A stretch of 64,000 nt of DNA from an uncultured Alsobacter sp. (GTDB taxonomy: Bacteria > Pseudomonadota > Alphaproteobacteria > Rhizobiales > Beijerinckiaceae), in NCBI RefSeq assembly GCF_945952055.1, contig NZ_CAMFHB010000036.1:1-64000 (forward strand), in the 5' to 3' direction. How positions within the stretch are numbered: the first letter of the stretch is position 1; each line of letters starts with the position of its first letter. The notes beneath the pieces were generated by a model that was not told the origin of the DNA, did no database searches, and was given only the letters and a program-made list of their open reading frames with translations. Below are positions 35,224-43,415 of the stretch, piece by piece. The translations under genes were made by a program, and so were the position numbers.

Positions 35224-36665
35224 GAGGACGGCTCGGCCGCCGGCGGCGTGCGCGGCCCGGTGCGGCGGCGCACGAGGTCCTGCCCGAGGTCGTTCGGCAG
35301 CATCGTGTAGAGCAGGACCGACGTCGCAGCGGCCAGGCATCCCATGGCGGCGAAGACCGGCGGGAAATGGGAGGCTTCCAGCGGCCCTGTGCCGTCGAGC
35401 CGCCCCATGAGCTCCAGGCCCAGGGCCGCGACGGAAACCCCGACCGAGCCGGAGAGCTCCTGGACGACGGCCGACAGCGTGGTGGCGCGGCTGAGCCGGT
35501 TGTCCGGCACCTGCGCATAAGCCACCGCATTCAGCGCGGTGAACTGCAGCGACCGCAGGAACCCGCCGATCAGAAGCAGACCCATGACCACGGGCCAAGG
35601 CCAGCCCGGGGTGAACAGCCCGGGCACCGCGATGAAGACGGCCGCCAGCACGGCATTCACCGTCAGGGCGCGGCGGAACCCCCATCGCCGCAAGATCGGC
35701 GAGGCGCAGGCCTTCATCAGAAGCGCGCCGATGCTGGCCATGAAGGTCGTGAGCCCGGACTGGAAGGGATTGAGCCCGAACGCCACCTGCAGCATGAGCG
35801 GCAGCAGGAATGGGGTCGCCCCCACCGCGATGCGGAAGGGAAAGGCGGCCGCGATGCTGGCGCGCATGCTGGCCAGCTTGAACATGCGCAGGTCGATGAT
35901 GGGCGCCTCGGTGCGCAGCGCGTGCACGCCGTAGGCCGCCAGCAGAACGGCCCCGACGCCGATGAGCACGGCGACCTGGGCGGTCGGCAGGAGGCCGAGC
36001 CCCGCCACCGTCGCCCCGGTCAAGAAGGTGGCGAGGCCCGGGCCGACCAGCGCGAAGCCCAGTGCGTCGAACCGCGTCCGCTCGTCGCCGCGCACGTCGG
36101 GAATGAAGAGCGTGACGAGCACGATGCCCAGCACCGCGATGGGGATGTTGACCCAGAAGATCCAGCGCCAGTGGAAGTAGGCGGTGATGAAGCCGCCGAG
36201 CGGAGGGCCCAGGATGGGTCCCAGCATGCCAGGCAAGGTGAGCCAGGCCAGCGCGTTGACGAGGTCGGAGCGGTCGATGCTGCGCAGGACCACGAGGCGG
36301 CCCACGGGCACCATCATGGCCCCGCCGATGCCCTGCACGACGCGCCCGGCGATGAGCCCCGTCATGTCGTGCGCGAAGCCGCAGCCGATCGAGCCTGCGG
36401 CGAACACGGCGATCGCGGCGCGGAACACGAGCCGTGCGCCCAGGCGATCGGCCACCCAGCCCGACGCCGGGATGAAGATGGCCAGCGCCAGGAGGTAGGA
36501 CGTGACCGCGAGCTTCAGATGGATGGGGTTCTCGCCGAGATCCTGGGCGATGGCCGGCAGTGACGTGGCCAGGACCGTCGAGTCCAGGTTCTCCATGAAC
36601 ATCGCGGTCGCCACGATGAGCGGCACGAGACGTTCGCGCGGAAGCGCGGGTGATGTGCGGGCCAT
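35175..36665 (-). CDS. MFS transporter, DHA2 (EmrB/QacA) family, 14 helices
   Basis: 496 residues. 'FMENLDSTVLATSLPAIAQDLG' (DHA2 motif D1), 'GWVADRLGARLVF' (motif A), 'GRVVQGIGGAMMVPVGRLVV' (motif B) and 'LPGMLGPILGPPLGGFI' (motif C) identify a proton-coupled drug exporter. Substrate unknown. ATG 36665 is chosen; an earlier ATG at 36698 adds only polar residues. The C-terminal tail is Ser/Pro-rich and its coding sequence overlaps the dehydratase gene on the opposite strand. Confidence 0.9.
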   Translation of the reverse strand: MARTSPALPRERLVPLIVATAMFMENLDSTVLATSLPAIAQDLGENPIHLKLAVTSYLLALAIFIPASGWVADRLGARLVFRAAIAVFAAGSIGCGFAHDMTGLIAGRVVQGIGGAMMVPVGRLVVLRSIDRSDLVNALAWLTLPGMLGPILGPPLGGFITAYFHWRWIFWVNIPIAVLGIVLVTLFIPDVRGDERTRFDALGFALVGPGLATFLTGATVAGLGLLPTAQVAVLIGVGAVLLAAYGVHALRTEAPIIDLRMFKLASMRASIAAAFPFRIAVGATPFLLPLMLQVAFGLNPFQSGLTTFMASIGALLMKACASPILRRWGFRRALTVNAVLAAVFIAVPGLFTPGWPWPVVMGLLLIGGFLRSLQFTALNAVAYAQVPDNRLSRATTLSAVVQELSGSVGVSVAALGLELMGRLDGTGPLEASHFPPVFAAMGCLAAATSVLLYTMLPNDLGQDLVRRRTGPRTPPAAEPSSQSASGSARNTLKSQP

Positions 36666-36882
36666 GGGGGGAACGTCCACACGCGGCGGGCCAGGCACCG
36701 CGGGAGGCGGGCGGCCGGGGCCCCCTCTTCGATCTGCCCGGCGGGCCTGTCAACCGACCCAGGATCAGAGCCGGCGTGCGGCCGGAGCGGAGCAGGTGGC
36801 GCCGCGCGGCGATCTCCCGCAGGCGGGAACGGGTTGCGGCGGCGGGCGCACCGGCTAGGGTCACGGGCCGCCAGGAGGCCTC

Positions 36883-37476
36883 ATGACGCGCCCCATCGTC
36901 CCCGCCCGCAAGCTCCCGGGCCGTATCGCCAGCGTGCTCTTTGCCGGAGGGCCCGGTTTCGAGACGGCGCCGGTCGACGCCGTGACGCTCGATTTCGACG
37001 GGCTTTCGCTGCCCGACGGCACGCCCGACCGGCACCACGGGCCGACACGCGGCGCCGACGCCCGGGTGCCCTGGTACGGCCGCGGCACGACCATCCGGAA
37101 CACGCGCCAGGTCTCGATCGTCGCCTCGGCCGAGCTTGCCGCCATCGCGGAGGGGCTCGGGGTGCCCGAGGTGCGGCCGGAATGGCTCGGTGCCAATATC
37201 GTGATCGACGGCGTGCCGGATCTGTCGATGCTGCCGCGCGGGACGCGCATCCTGGTGAAGGGCGGCGCGGCGCTGGCCGTCGACGACCAGAACGCGCCCT
37301 GCCGGCAGCCGGGCCGGGTGCTCGCCTCCCGCTATCCGGACCATCCGCGCATCGAATTCCGCTTCGTCGAGGTGGCGAAGCGGCTGCGCGGGCTGACGGC
37401 GTTCGTCGAGCGGGCCGGTCCGCTTCGCGTGGGCGACGTCGCCGAGTTGCGCCTGCCGGAACAGTGGCTCTACTGA
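36883..37476 (+). CDS. MOSC domain protein
   Basis: 197 residues. 'TRQVSIVASAELAAIAEGLG', 'GANIVIDGVPDLSMLPRGTRI' and DDQNAPCRQPG (conserved Cys) match a stand-alone MOSC domain as found at the C-terminus of molybdenum cofactor sulfurase. Such proteins probably carry or transfer sulfur to molybdoenzymes or detoxify thiopurine-like compounds. Single gene, divergent from the MFS exporter. Confidence 0.88.
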   Translation: MTRPIVPARKLPGRIASVLFAGGPGFETAPVDAVTLDFDGLSLPDGTPDRHHGPTRGADARVPWYGRGTTIRNTRQVSIVASAELAAIAEGLGVPEVRPEWLGANIVIDGVPDLSMLPRGTRILVKGGAALAVDDQNAPCRQPGRVLASRYPDHPRIEFRFVEVAKRLRGLTAFVERAGPLRVGDVAELRLPEQWLY

Positions 37477-37540
37477 GCGGCCCGGAGCGTGTCGCGGAAA
37501 CTCGTCGCGCGAAGCCCGCGACCAGGCGACCGAACGGGCC

Positions 37541-38308
37541 TCACGCCTTGCCGCGCGACAGGAACGCCGCGAAGGCGGCCTTGGCTTCCTCCGACCGAAG
37601 GCCCTCGCGGAAGGCCGCGAACTCGCGCCGCATCACCGCCAGGACCTCGGCGACGTCGGGCCGCATGAGCGCCTTGGAGGCGAGCATGGCCTTGCGCGGC
37701 TTGGCGGCCAGCGCGGCGGCCGCGGCGGTGGCGGCCGGCACCAGGTCCGCCGCGGGCACGAGCTGGCCGACGAGACCCCACGCCTCGGCGGTCGTGCCGT
37801 CGATCATCTCGCCGGCCAGCAGCAGCCGGGCGGCCCTGGCCTGACCCACGCGGCGGGGCAGCAGCACGCTGCTGGCCGCCTCGGGGACGAGCCCGAGATC
37901 GGCGAAGGGCGTGCGCAGGCGCGCGTCGGGCGCCGCGAAGACGAGGTCGCAATGCAGCAGGATGGTGGTGCCGATGCCGATGGCCAGTCCCTCGACGGCG
38001 GCCACCACGGGCTTCGGGCAGGCCGCCACCGCATCGAGGAAGCGCACGACCGGCACGCCATCGTCCGGAGGCGGCCCCTCCAGGAAGTCGGCGAGATCGT
38101 TCCCCGCCGTGAAGCAGCCGCCCTCGCCGCGCAGCAGGACAGCGCCGATCGCGTCGTCCGAGGCGGCCGCCTCGAACGCGTCGGCGGCGGCGGAATACAT
38201 GGCGCGGGTGATGGCGTTCTTCTTGGCGGGACGGTCGAGCACCACGTGGCGCACCCCGTCGCGATCCTCGATGCGCACATGCGTGTCCGAACCGCCAGCC
38301 GATGCCAT
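37541..38308 (-). CDS. Enoyl-CoA hydratase/isomerase family protein
   Basis: 255 residues with the crotonase fold: 'VLLRGEGGCFTAGNDLADF' (oxyanion hole), 'GLAIGIGTTILLHCDLVFAA' (second oxyanion/active-site segment) and 'PFADLGLVPEAASSVLLPRRVG'. Position of the catalytic Glu equivalents is compatible with hydratase or isomerase. Substrate not determined. ATG 38308 starts 'MASAGGSDTH'. Confidence 0.88.
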   Translation of the reverse strand: MASAGGSDTHVRIEDRDGVRHVVLDRPAKKNAITRAMYSAAADAFEAAASDDAIGAVLLRGEGGCFTAGNDLADFLEGPPPDDGVPVVRFLDAVAACPKPVVAAVEGLAIGIGTTILLHCDLVFAAPDARLRTPFADLGLVPEAASSVLLPRRVGQARAARLLLAGEMIDGTTAEAWGLVGQLVPAADLVPAATAAAAALAAKPRKAMLASKALMRPDVAEVLAVMRREFAAFREGLRSEEAKAAFAAFLSRGKA

Positions 38309-38470
38309 GGAAGCCTCCCTCGTTCCTGGACCGGGTAGCAGCCCGGAACGGCGGCGGGAAGGCGGTCGAGCCCGGACCGCAGCAGGAACCTGTCCGCCGA
38401 GGCGGCGTTCTGTCGGACCGCGGCCTTGCCCGGCGGGGCCTCCAGAAACACAGCACCAAAGGATGACGCC

Positions 38471-39484
38471 ATGTCCTTCAACGACCGATGGAGAGACGAC
38501 CAGGACCGCTTCGGCTCGGAGCGCTCCGGACAGGACCGCGACGAGTGGCGGCGGGACAGGGACTGGCAGCGCGGCGACGACTGGCGCCGGCGTGACGAGG
38601 ACCGCCGCTACGGACGCGGCCAGGGCGGCGAGAACCAGGCCTGGAGCCGCTCCGGCGGCATGGGCGGCTCGGGCTATCGTGGCGGTGGCCAGTACGAGGG
38701 CATGAACGACGACGGCCTGTCGCGCACCGGCAGCTCCGGCGCCTACGGCTCGGGAATGGGCATGGGCTCGGGTTGGGGCGGCTATGGCCGCGACGAAGGC
38801 GCACGCGGCTATCGCGGCGACCGGGACTACGGCAGCCGCGGGGGCTCCTCGGGCTCCGGCTGGACCGGCTCGGATTCGTCGCGATCGGGCGCCGGGAGCT
38901 CCGAATCGCAGGGCTATCGCGGCGGCTACGGCATGGGTGAAGGCGGATCGCGCTCCCAGCGCGGCGACCGCGACTGGTGGGACCGCACCACGGACGAGGT
39001 CGCCTCCTGGTTCGGCGACGACGACGCCGAACGGCGCCGCCGCCAGGACGCGCGCAGCGACGGCGAGCACCGCGGCCGCGGGCCCAAGGGCTACTCGCGC
39101 TCGGACGACCGCATCCGCGAGGACGTCTGCGACCGGCTGACTGACGATCCGATGGTCGACGCCTCGGAGATCGAGGTCAGCGTGGCCGGCAGCGAGGTGA
39201 CCCTGGCGGGCACCGTGCACCGCCGCGATCTTCGCCGCCGCGCGGAGGACCTCGCCGAGGCCGTGTCCGGCGTCACCCACGTGCAGAACAACCTGCGCGT
39301 CTCGCAGGGCACGGGCGGCACCATGGGCATGGGCACCGACACGGCGCGGCAGGGCTCGTCGCAGACGGGCTCGGGCGGCTCGCTGTTCGGCTCCGGCACC
39401 AATTCCGGCACCGGCGGCGACGCAGCCCGGACCGAAGCCACCGCGGCGAAGACCGGCGGAACGACCGGGATCGGCCGCAGCTAG
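38471..39484 (+). CDS. BON-domain protein with low-complexity N-terminus
   Basis: 337 residues. Residues 1-185 are low-complexity, rich in Gly, Ser, Arg, Asp and Tyr ('GYRGDRDYGSRGG'), then 'WWDRTTDEVASWFGDDDAERRRRQD', a conserved segment of this family, and a single BON domain (about 222-285: 'DDRIREDVCDRLTDDPMVDASEIEVSV...'). The C-terminal 50 residues are Gly/Thr-rich. No signal peptide. BON domains bind lipid or carbohydrate surfaces; these long versions in Hyphomicrobiales are uncharacterised and often linked to stress. A strong terminator follows. Confidence 0.85.
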   Translation: MSFNDRWRDDQDRFGSERSGQDRDEWRRDRDWQRGDDWRRRDEDRRYGRGQGGENQAWSRSGGMGGSGYRGGGQYEGMNDDGLSRTGSSGAYGSGMGMGSGWGGYGRDEGARGYRGDRDYGSRGGSSGSGWTGSDSSRSGAGSSESQGYRGGYGMGEGGSRSQRGDRDWWDRTTDEVASWFGDDDAERRRRQDARSDGEHRGRGPKGYSRSDDRIREDVCDRLTDDPMVDASEIEVSVAGSEVTLAGTVHRRDLRRRAEDLAEAVSGVTHVQNNLRVSQGTGGTMGMGTDTARQGSSQTGSGGSLFGSGTNSGTGGDAARTEATAAKTGGTTGIGRS

Positions 39485-39833
39485 TCCAGCGGGATCTCCG
39501 GGGCCGGCCCTCCGCCGGCCCCGGCATTTTCCAACTTCGCCTAGGAATAGATGCGGCGCTTTGTCGCAGTCGACGGAAGGCTGTCCCGGCGTGGACCATG
39601 CGGGACGGCTTGGAATCGTCCTCGCCGCAGGGAGGCAGCCGCGAAGCGGCGACTGTGCGATGGGGAACCTCCGGCGTGGCAAGGTGTTGCGGCTCGTGAC
39701 CGTTGGGCGCGGGCGGTAACCATGTCCGCGGATCGAGGGCTCCACGACCCGGATCGTGCCGAATTCTTCGGACGCGGTGGAACCCGCACGGCACCTCGCA
39801 CGTTGTGGGGTGTTTCGCAGTCCCGGTCCCTCG
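39485..39833. other. Gene-free region of about 350 bp
   Basis: Holds the BON-gene terminator (39500-39530). The rest (39531-39833) has short frames on both strands but none with a family pattern or clear ribosome-binding site. It probably contains the promoter of the PAS-like gene. Confidence 0.5.
39500..39530 (+). terminator. Rho-independent terminator of the BON-domain gene
   Basis: GGGGCCGGC-CCTCC-GCCGGCCCC followed by ggcaTTTT. The 9-bp stem starts 16 bp beyond the stop codon. Confidence 0.75.
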
Positions 39834-40538
39834 ATGCCCCTCCCACGTCCGCTTGTCGCCACCATGCCCGCTGACCGGTCAGCCAGCCGGTCGGGCTTTC
39901 GCCTAGTCGAGACCGTGGAGATCACCTGCGGGGACGTGCCGACGCGGCCCCTCTCCGCGCTGGTCGACTATTGGCGGCTGATGGCGGAAGACGGATTGCC
40001 GTGCCTCTCCGAGGCCGAACCGGACCGCCTGCAGGTGCTGCCCGGCCGCATCCACCTGGTCCGCGTCGAGCGCGACGCGTTTCGGTTCCTCCACTACGGC
40101 GCGGCCGTGACCAACCCCGACGCCCGCGACATGTGCGGCCTCACCACGCGCGACTACGAGGACCACGCCTTCGGCGAACTCGTGACCGCCCACTACGCCG
40201 AGGGCGTGAGCGCCCGGCGGCCGGTGTGCCGGGCGATCCGGGCGGCCGTGGACGGCGACGTCTACGACTATGTCCGCGTGGTCGCGCCGTTCGGGCTCGG
40301 CGGCGACTCGGTCGAATTCCTCGTCATCGGCACCGAGCGGATCGCCGTGCCGGCGCGTTGCGAGCGGGCCGGCGACGAGGCGGATCCCGAGACGCTTCGC
40401 GCCACGTTGGAGCGGACGAAGCGGCTCGCCCGGCAGATCTCGGGCACCGAGGCGGGCGTCGCGCTGGCCGGCATCGCCGCCGCGGCGGCCCTGCATTTCT
40501 CCGAGGCGATGCGCATGGCGGCCCTGCGCCGCGACTGA
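39834..40538 (+). CDS. PAS-like domain protein (PF07310-type)
   Basis: 234 residues from ATG 39834. 'ALVDYWRLMAEDGLPCLSEAEPDRLQVLPGRIHLVRVERDAFRFLHYGAAVTN' and 'GLTTRDYEDH' match the alphaproteobacterial PAS_5 family, normally about 150-200 residues and of unknown function. The final helix 'GTEAGVALAGIAAAAALHFS' is an extra. Start uncertain: ATG 39864 or 39756 are in frame and none has a clear ribosome-binding site. Confidence 0.7.
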   Translation: MPLPRPLVATMPADRSASRSGFRLVETVEITCGDVPTRPLSALVDYWRLMAEDGLPCLSEAEPDRLQVLPGRIHLVRVERDAFRFLHYGAAVTNPDARDMCGLTTRDYEDHAFGELVTAHYAEGVSARRPVCRAIRAAVDGDVYDYVRVVAPFGLGGDSVEFLVIGTERIAVPARCERAGDEADPETLRATLERTKRLARQISGTEAGVALAGIAAAAALHFSEAMRMAALRRD

Positions 40539-40609
40539 CGCGGTCGCGGCCCGGCGAACGGGGCCGGCGCGGCCCCTCCCCAACCCCTTTCAAGGCCCGG
40601 AGGACCACG

Positions 40610-41260
40610 ATGCCCATGACCGACCTGCCCCGCGTGACGCTGTACCACTCGCCCAACACGCGCTCGACCGGCGCGCGGATCCTGCTGGAGGAACTGGGGG
40701 CGCCCTACGACCTGCATGCCCTCAACATGATGGCCGGCGAGCAGCGTTCACCCGCCTTCCTGGCGGTGAATCCGATGGGCAAGGTTCCGACCGTGACCCT
40801 GGGCGATGCCATGGTGAGCGAGCAGGTGGCGGTCTATCTCTTCCTCGCCGATCTCTATCCCGGCGCGGGCCTGGCGCCTTCCGTCACCGATCCGCTGCGC
40901 GGACCCTATCTGCGCTGGATGGCGCTCTACGGCTCGTCCTTCGAGCCCGCCGTGATGGACCGGGCGATGAAGCGCGAGCCGCCGCCCGCCCGCATGAGCG
41001 CCTACGGGTCCTTCGAGGACCTCTATGCGATGATCGAGGCGCAGGTGGCCAAGGGGCCCTGGCTGTTGGGCGACCGCTTCACCGCGGCCGACGTGCTGTG
41101 GGGCACGGCGCTGGGCTGGGTCTCCGCCTTCGACCTCGTGCCCAAGTCGGAGGCGATCGGCGCCTATGCGGCCCGGGTCGCGGCCCGTCCGGCGGCCGTG
41201 CGGGTGCGGGAGGCGGATGCCGCGCTGGCCGCCGAGCACAAGGCCGCCGCCGGCGCCTGA
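40610..41260 (+). CDS. Glutathione S-transferase family protein
   Basis: 216 residues. Thioredoxin-like N-domain ('LYHSPNTRSTGARILLEELGAPYD'), cis-Pro and GSH-binding 'NPMGKVPTVTLGDAMVSEQVA', then the helical C-domain ('GPWLLGDRFTAADVLWGTALGW'). GSH conjugation or reductive detoxification; substrate unknown. ATG 40610 has GGAGG upstream. Convergent with the MFS gene six bases beyond its stop. Confidence 0.9.
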   Translation: MPMTDLPRVTLYHSPNTRSTGARILLEELGAPYDLHALNMMAGEQRSPAFLAVNPMGKVPTVTLGDAMVSEQVAVYLFLADLYPGAGLAPSVTDPLRGPYLRWMALYGSSFEPAVMDRAMKREPPPARMSAYGSFEDLYAMIEAQVAKGPWLLGDRFTAADVLWGTALGWVSAFDLVPKSEAIGAYAARVAARPAAVRVREADAALAAEHKAAAGA

Positions 41261-41266
41261 GCGGGC

Positions 41267-42514
41267 TCAGCGCCTTGCGGCGGCCGCCAGGTTGGCGCGT
41301 GCCCCGAAGCCGAGGACGGTGGGCACGCCGAAGACCAGGGCGAGGGCCGACACGATGAACACGCCGGCCGGCATGTGGTGGTCGAGCAGGCCGCCATGCA
41401 GCAGGGGAGCGACGAGGGCCCCGATGTCGAAGCCCGAATAGACGATGCCGAACACCTTGCCGACGGCGTTGGGCGGCGCCGCGCGCCGCACCAGCACGTC
41501 GCGGGACGGCATGGTGACGCCCATGGTGGCGCCCGAGATGGCGAGCAGCGTCACGCTGGCCCACAGCGGAAGCCCCGGGATCACCACCGCCGCGCAGAAC
41601 AGGGCCGAGGTGACGAGGCCGGCCACCGCAATCGTGGCGTGGTTGGTCATGCGGTCGGCGAGCACGCCGCCGATGGAGACGCCGATGGCGCTGCCGGCCT
41701 GGTAGAGCGTGGCGGCGATGGTGGCGGCGGCCAGCGTGGCGCCGAAGCCCTGCATCAGCGCACTGATGGCGAAGGTCTGGATGCCGGTCCCCGAGAAGGA
41801 CGACAACACGAAGTAGGCGAAGCCCAGGATGACCACCGGCATGGCGAGCACCTGGCCGAAAGAGATCTGCGCGGCGCCGGCCTTGCCCGGATCCCTGCCG
41901 CCGTGGGGCTGCGTGCGGATGGCGGCATGGCTGAGCGCCAGGATCGCGGCCACCGCGAGCCCTCCCGCGCCGAAGACCATGAGCGCGGTGCGCCAGCCAT
42001 TGGCGGTGCCGACCAATGCCGAGAGCACGGGCGCAAGGGCGAACCCCGCCGCCCCGGCGATGACGTGGAAGGCGAAGGCGCGGCCGAGCAGGTGCGGGCG
42101 CACCCGGTGGCTGAGAATGGAGAGGTCCGCCGGGTGGTAGACGCTGTTGCCGAGCCCCGCCACGACGGCGCAGGGCAGCATCCAGGCGTAGCCGGGCATG
42201 AAGGCCATGGCGCCGACGCCGCCGGCATGCAGGACGACGCCACCGATGAGGATGCGATGCGCGCCGAACCGGTCCACCAGGACGCCGGCGGCCACCTGCC
42301 CCAGCCCCGAGGCGGCGTAGAACGCGGTGAGCAGCAGCCCGAGTTCGGTGAAGCTGACGCCCAGGCCGTCGCGCATCGCCGGGAACAGCGGCGCGAAGAC
42401 GAGCTGCAGCATGTGGCTGGTGAAGTGGGCGAGGCCCACCGTGCCGATGATCCGGACGTCGCCGGCCGCTCGGGCGGGCGAGGGTCCGAGCCTCTCTGCG
42501 CTGGCCTGGCTCAC
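41267..42514 (-). CDS. MFS transporter, 12 helices
   Basis: 415 residues starting at GTG 42514. 'GLAHFTSHMLQLVFAPLFPAMRDGLGVSFTELGLLLTAFYAASGLGQ', 'GVLVDRFGAHRILIGG' (motif A) and 'GLGNSVYHPADLSILSHRV' identify an MFS protein of the fosmidomycin-resistance type (FSR-like). Function probably export; substrate unknown. Confidence 0.88.
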   Translation of the reverse strand: MSQASAERLGPSPARAAGDVRIIGTVGLAHFTSHMLQLVFAPLFPAMRDGLGVSFTELGLLLTAFYAASGLGQVAAGVLVDRFGAHRILIGGVVLHAGGVGAMAFMPGYAWMLPCAVVAGLGNSVYHPADLSILSHRVRPHLLGRAFAFHVIAGAAGFALAPVLSALVGTANGWRTALMVFGAGGLAVAAILALSHAAIRTQPHGGRDPGKAGAAQISFGQVLAMPVVILGFAYFVLSSFSGTGIQTFAISALMQGFGATLAAATIAATLYQAGSAIGVSIGGVLADRMTNHATIAVAGLVTSALFCAAVVIPGLPLWASVTLLAISGATMGVTMPSRDVLVRRAAPPNAVGKVFGIVYSGFDIGALVAPLLHGGLLDHHMPAGVFIVSALALVFGVPTVLGFGARANLAAAARR

Positions 42515-42851
42515 GGGGGCGATCCTTCGACGTTTCTTCGGTTTTCGGGGCGCCGGACCATGGGATCAAGCGACGGATGACGCCAGAGCGCAAGCGGTTG
42601 TTCCGGCATGCGAGCGGTGCATGGCGCGCAGCCGTGCCGTCCGGCAAGGCCCGGACTGGCCCTCGCGCGGGGCGGCCGGTACAGGAAGCTCTGTTTCGAG
42701 CGAAACGCGGCACGATTTCTTGGTGGTCGCAGGAAAATCTGCGACCGCCCCGAATTCCCCCGCATGGCCGCATGGTCTAGATCCATCGACATCGCATGCT
42801 GTCCGCGAAAGGTCGTTCCCCCTTTCCGGCAGCATGCTCCAGGACAGCCGC
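42515..42851. other. Gene-free region upstream of the truncated haemoglobin, with an inverted repeat
   Basis: About 337 bp without a supportable gene. It contains a perfect 8-bp inverted repeat, GGTCGCAG-GAAAAT-CTGCGACC (42725-42746), which could be an operator for the globin gene 105 bp downstream or a terminator-like hairpin. The rest shows nothing recognisable. Confidence 0.5.
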
Positions 42852-43238
42852 ATGACCGATAGCACCACCGTTTACGATCTCATCGGCGCGGAAGAGGGCG
42901 TCCGCCGGCTCACCCGCCGCTTCTACGCGCTGATGGACACACTGCCCGAGGCGAAGGCGGCGCGGGCCATCCACCCCAAGAGCCTGGCCGACAGCGAGCA
43001 GAAGCTGTTCGAGTTCATGACCGGCTGGCTGGGCGGCCCCCCACTCTTCATCGAGCGCCGCGGCCCGCCGATGCTCAGGGCCCGCCACCTCCAGGCCCCG
43101 ATCGGCATGGACGAGATCGAGGGCTGGCTCGCCTGCTTCAAGCTGTCGTGGAGCGAACTCGCGGTCCCCGACACGATCACCGAGGCCGTCATGCCCAAGG
43201 TCGAGGCGCTGGCTCGTCACATGCACAACAGGGGGTGA
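42852..43238 (+). CDS. Group II truncated haemoglobin
   Basis: 128 residues. 'TVYDLIGAEEGVRRLTRRFYALMDTLPEA' (helices A-B with the Phe-Tyr pair at B9-B10), 'EFMTGWLGGPPLFIERRGPPMLRARHLQAPIG' (E-F region, proximal His in RARH) match group II globins such as trHbO. Binds haem and O2 or NO; roles in protection against NO and reactive oxygen or in respiration are proposed. The stop is followed at once by the repeat array. Confidence 0.92.
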   Translation: MTDSTTVYDLIGAEEGVRRLTRRFYALMDTLPEAKAARAIHPKSLADSEQKLFEFMTGWLGGPPLFIERRGPPMLRARHLQAPIGMDEIEGWLACFKLSWSELAVPDTITEAVMPKVEALARHMHNRG

Positions 43239-43243
43239 AGGAA

Positions 43244-43325
<82 letters not shown>

Positions 43326-43415
43326 CTTCTCCTCGAACCTGTGGACACCGCGCCCCGGGCCTGCCCGGGCGTGCTACGAGAACGGTCCGATGATGAGCCG
43401 ATTCGACCAGCTGGC

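Noticed and set aside
33397-37344. 1,300-codon open frame on the minus strand across arfB, the dehydratase, MFS and MOSC genes
   Set aside because: It runs through several well-supported genes in other frames and shows no domain; it exists only because stop codons are rare in this GC-rich DNA.
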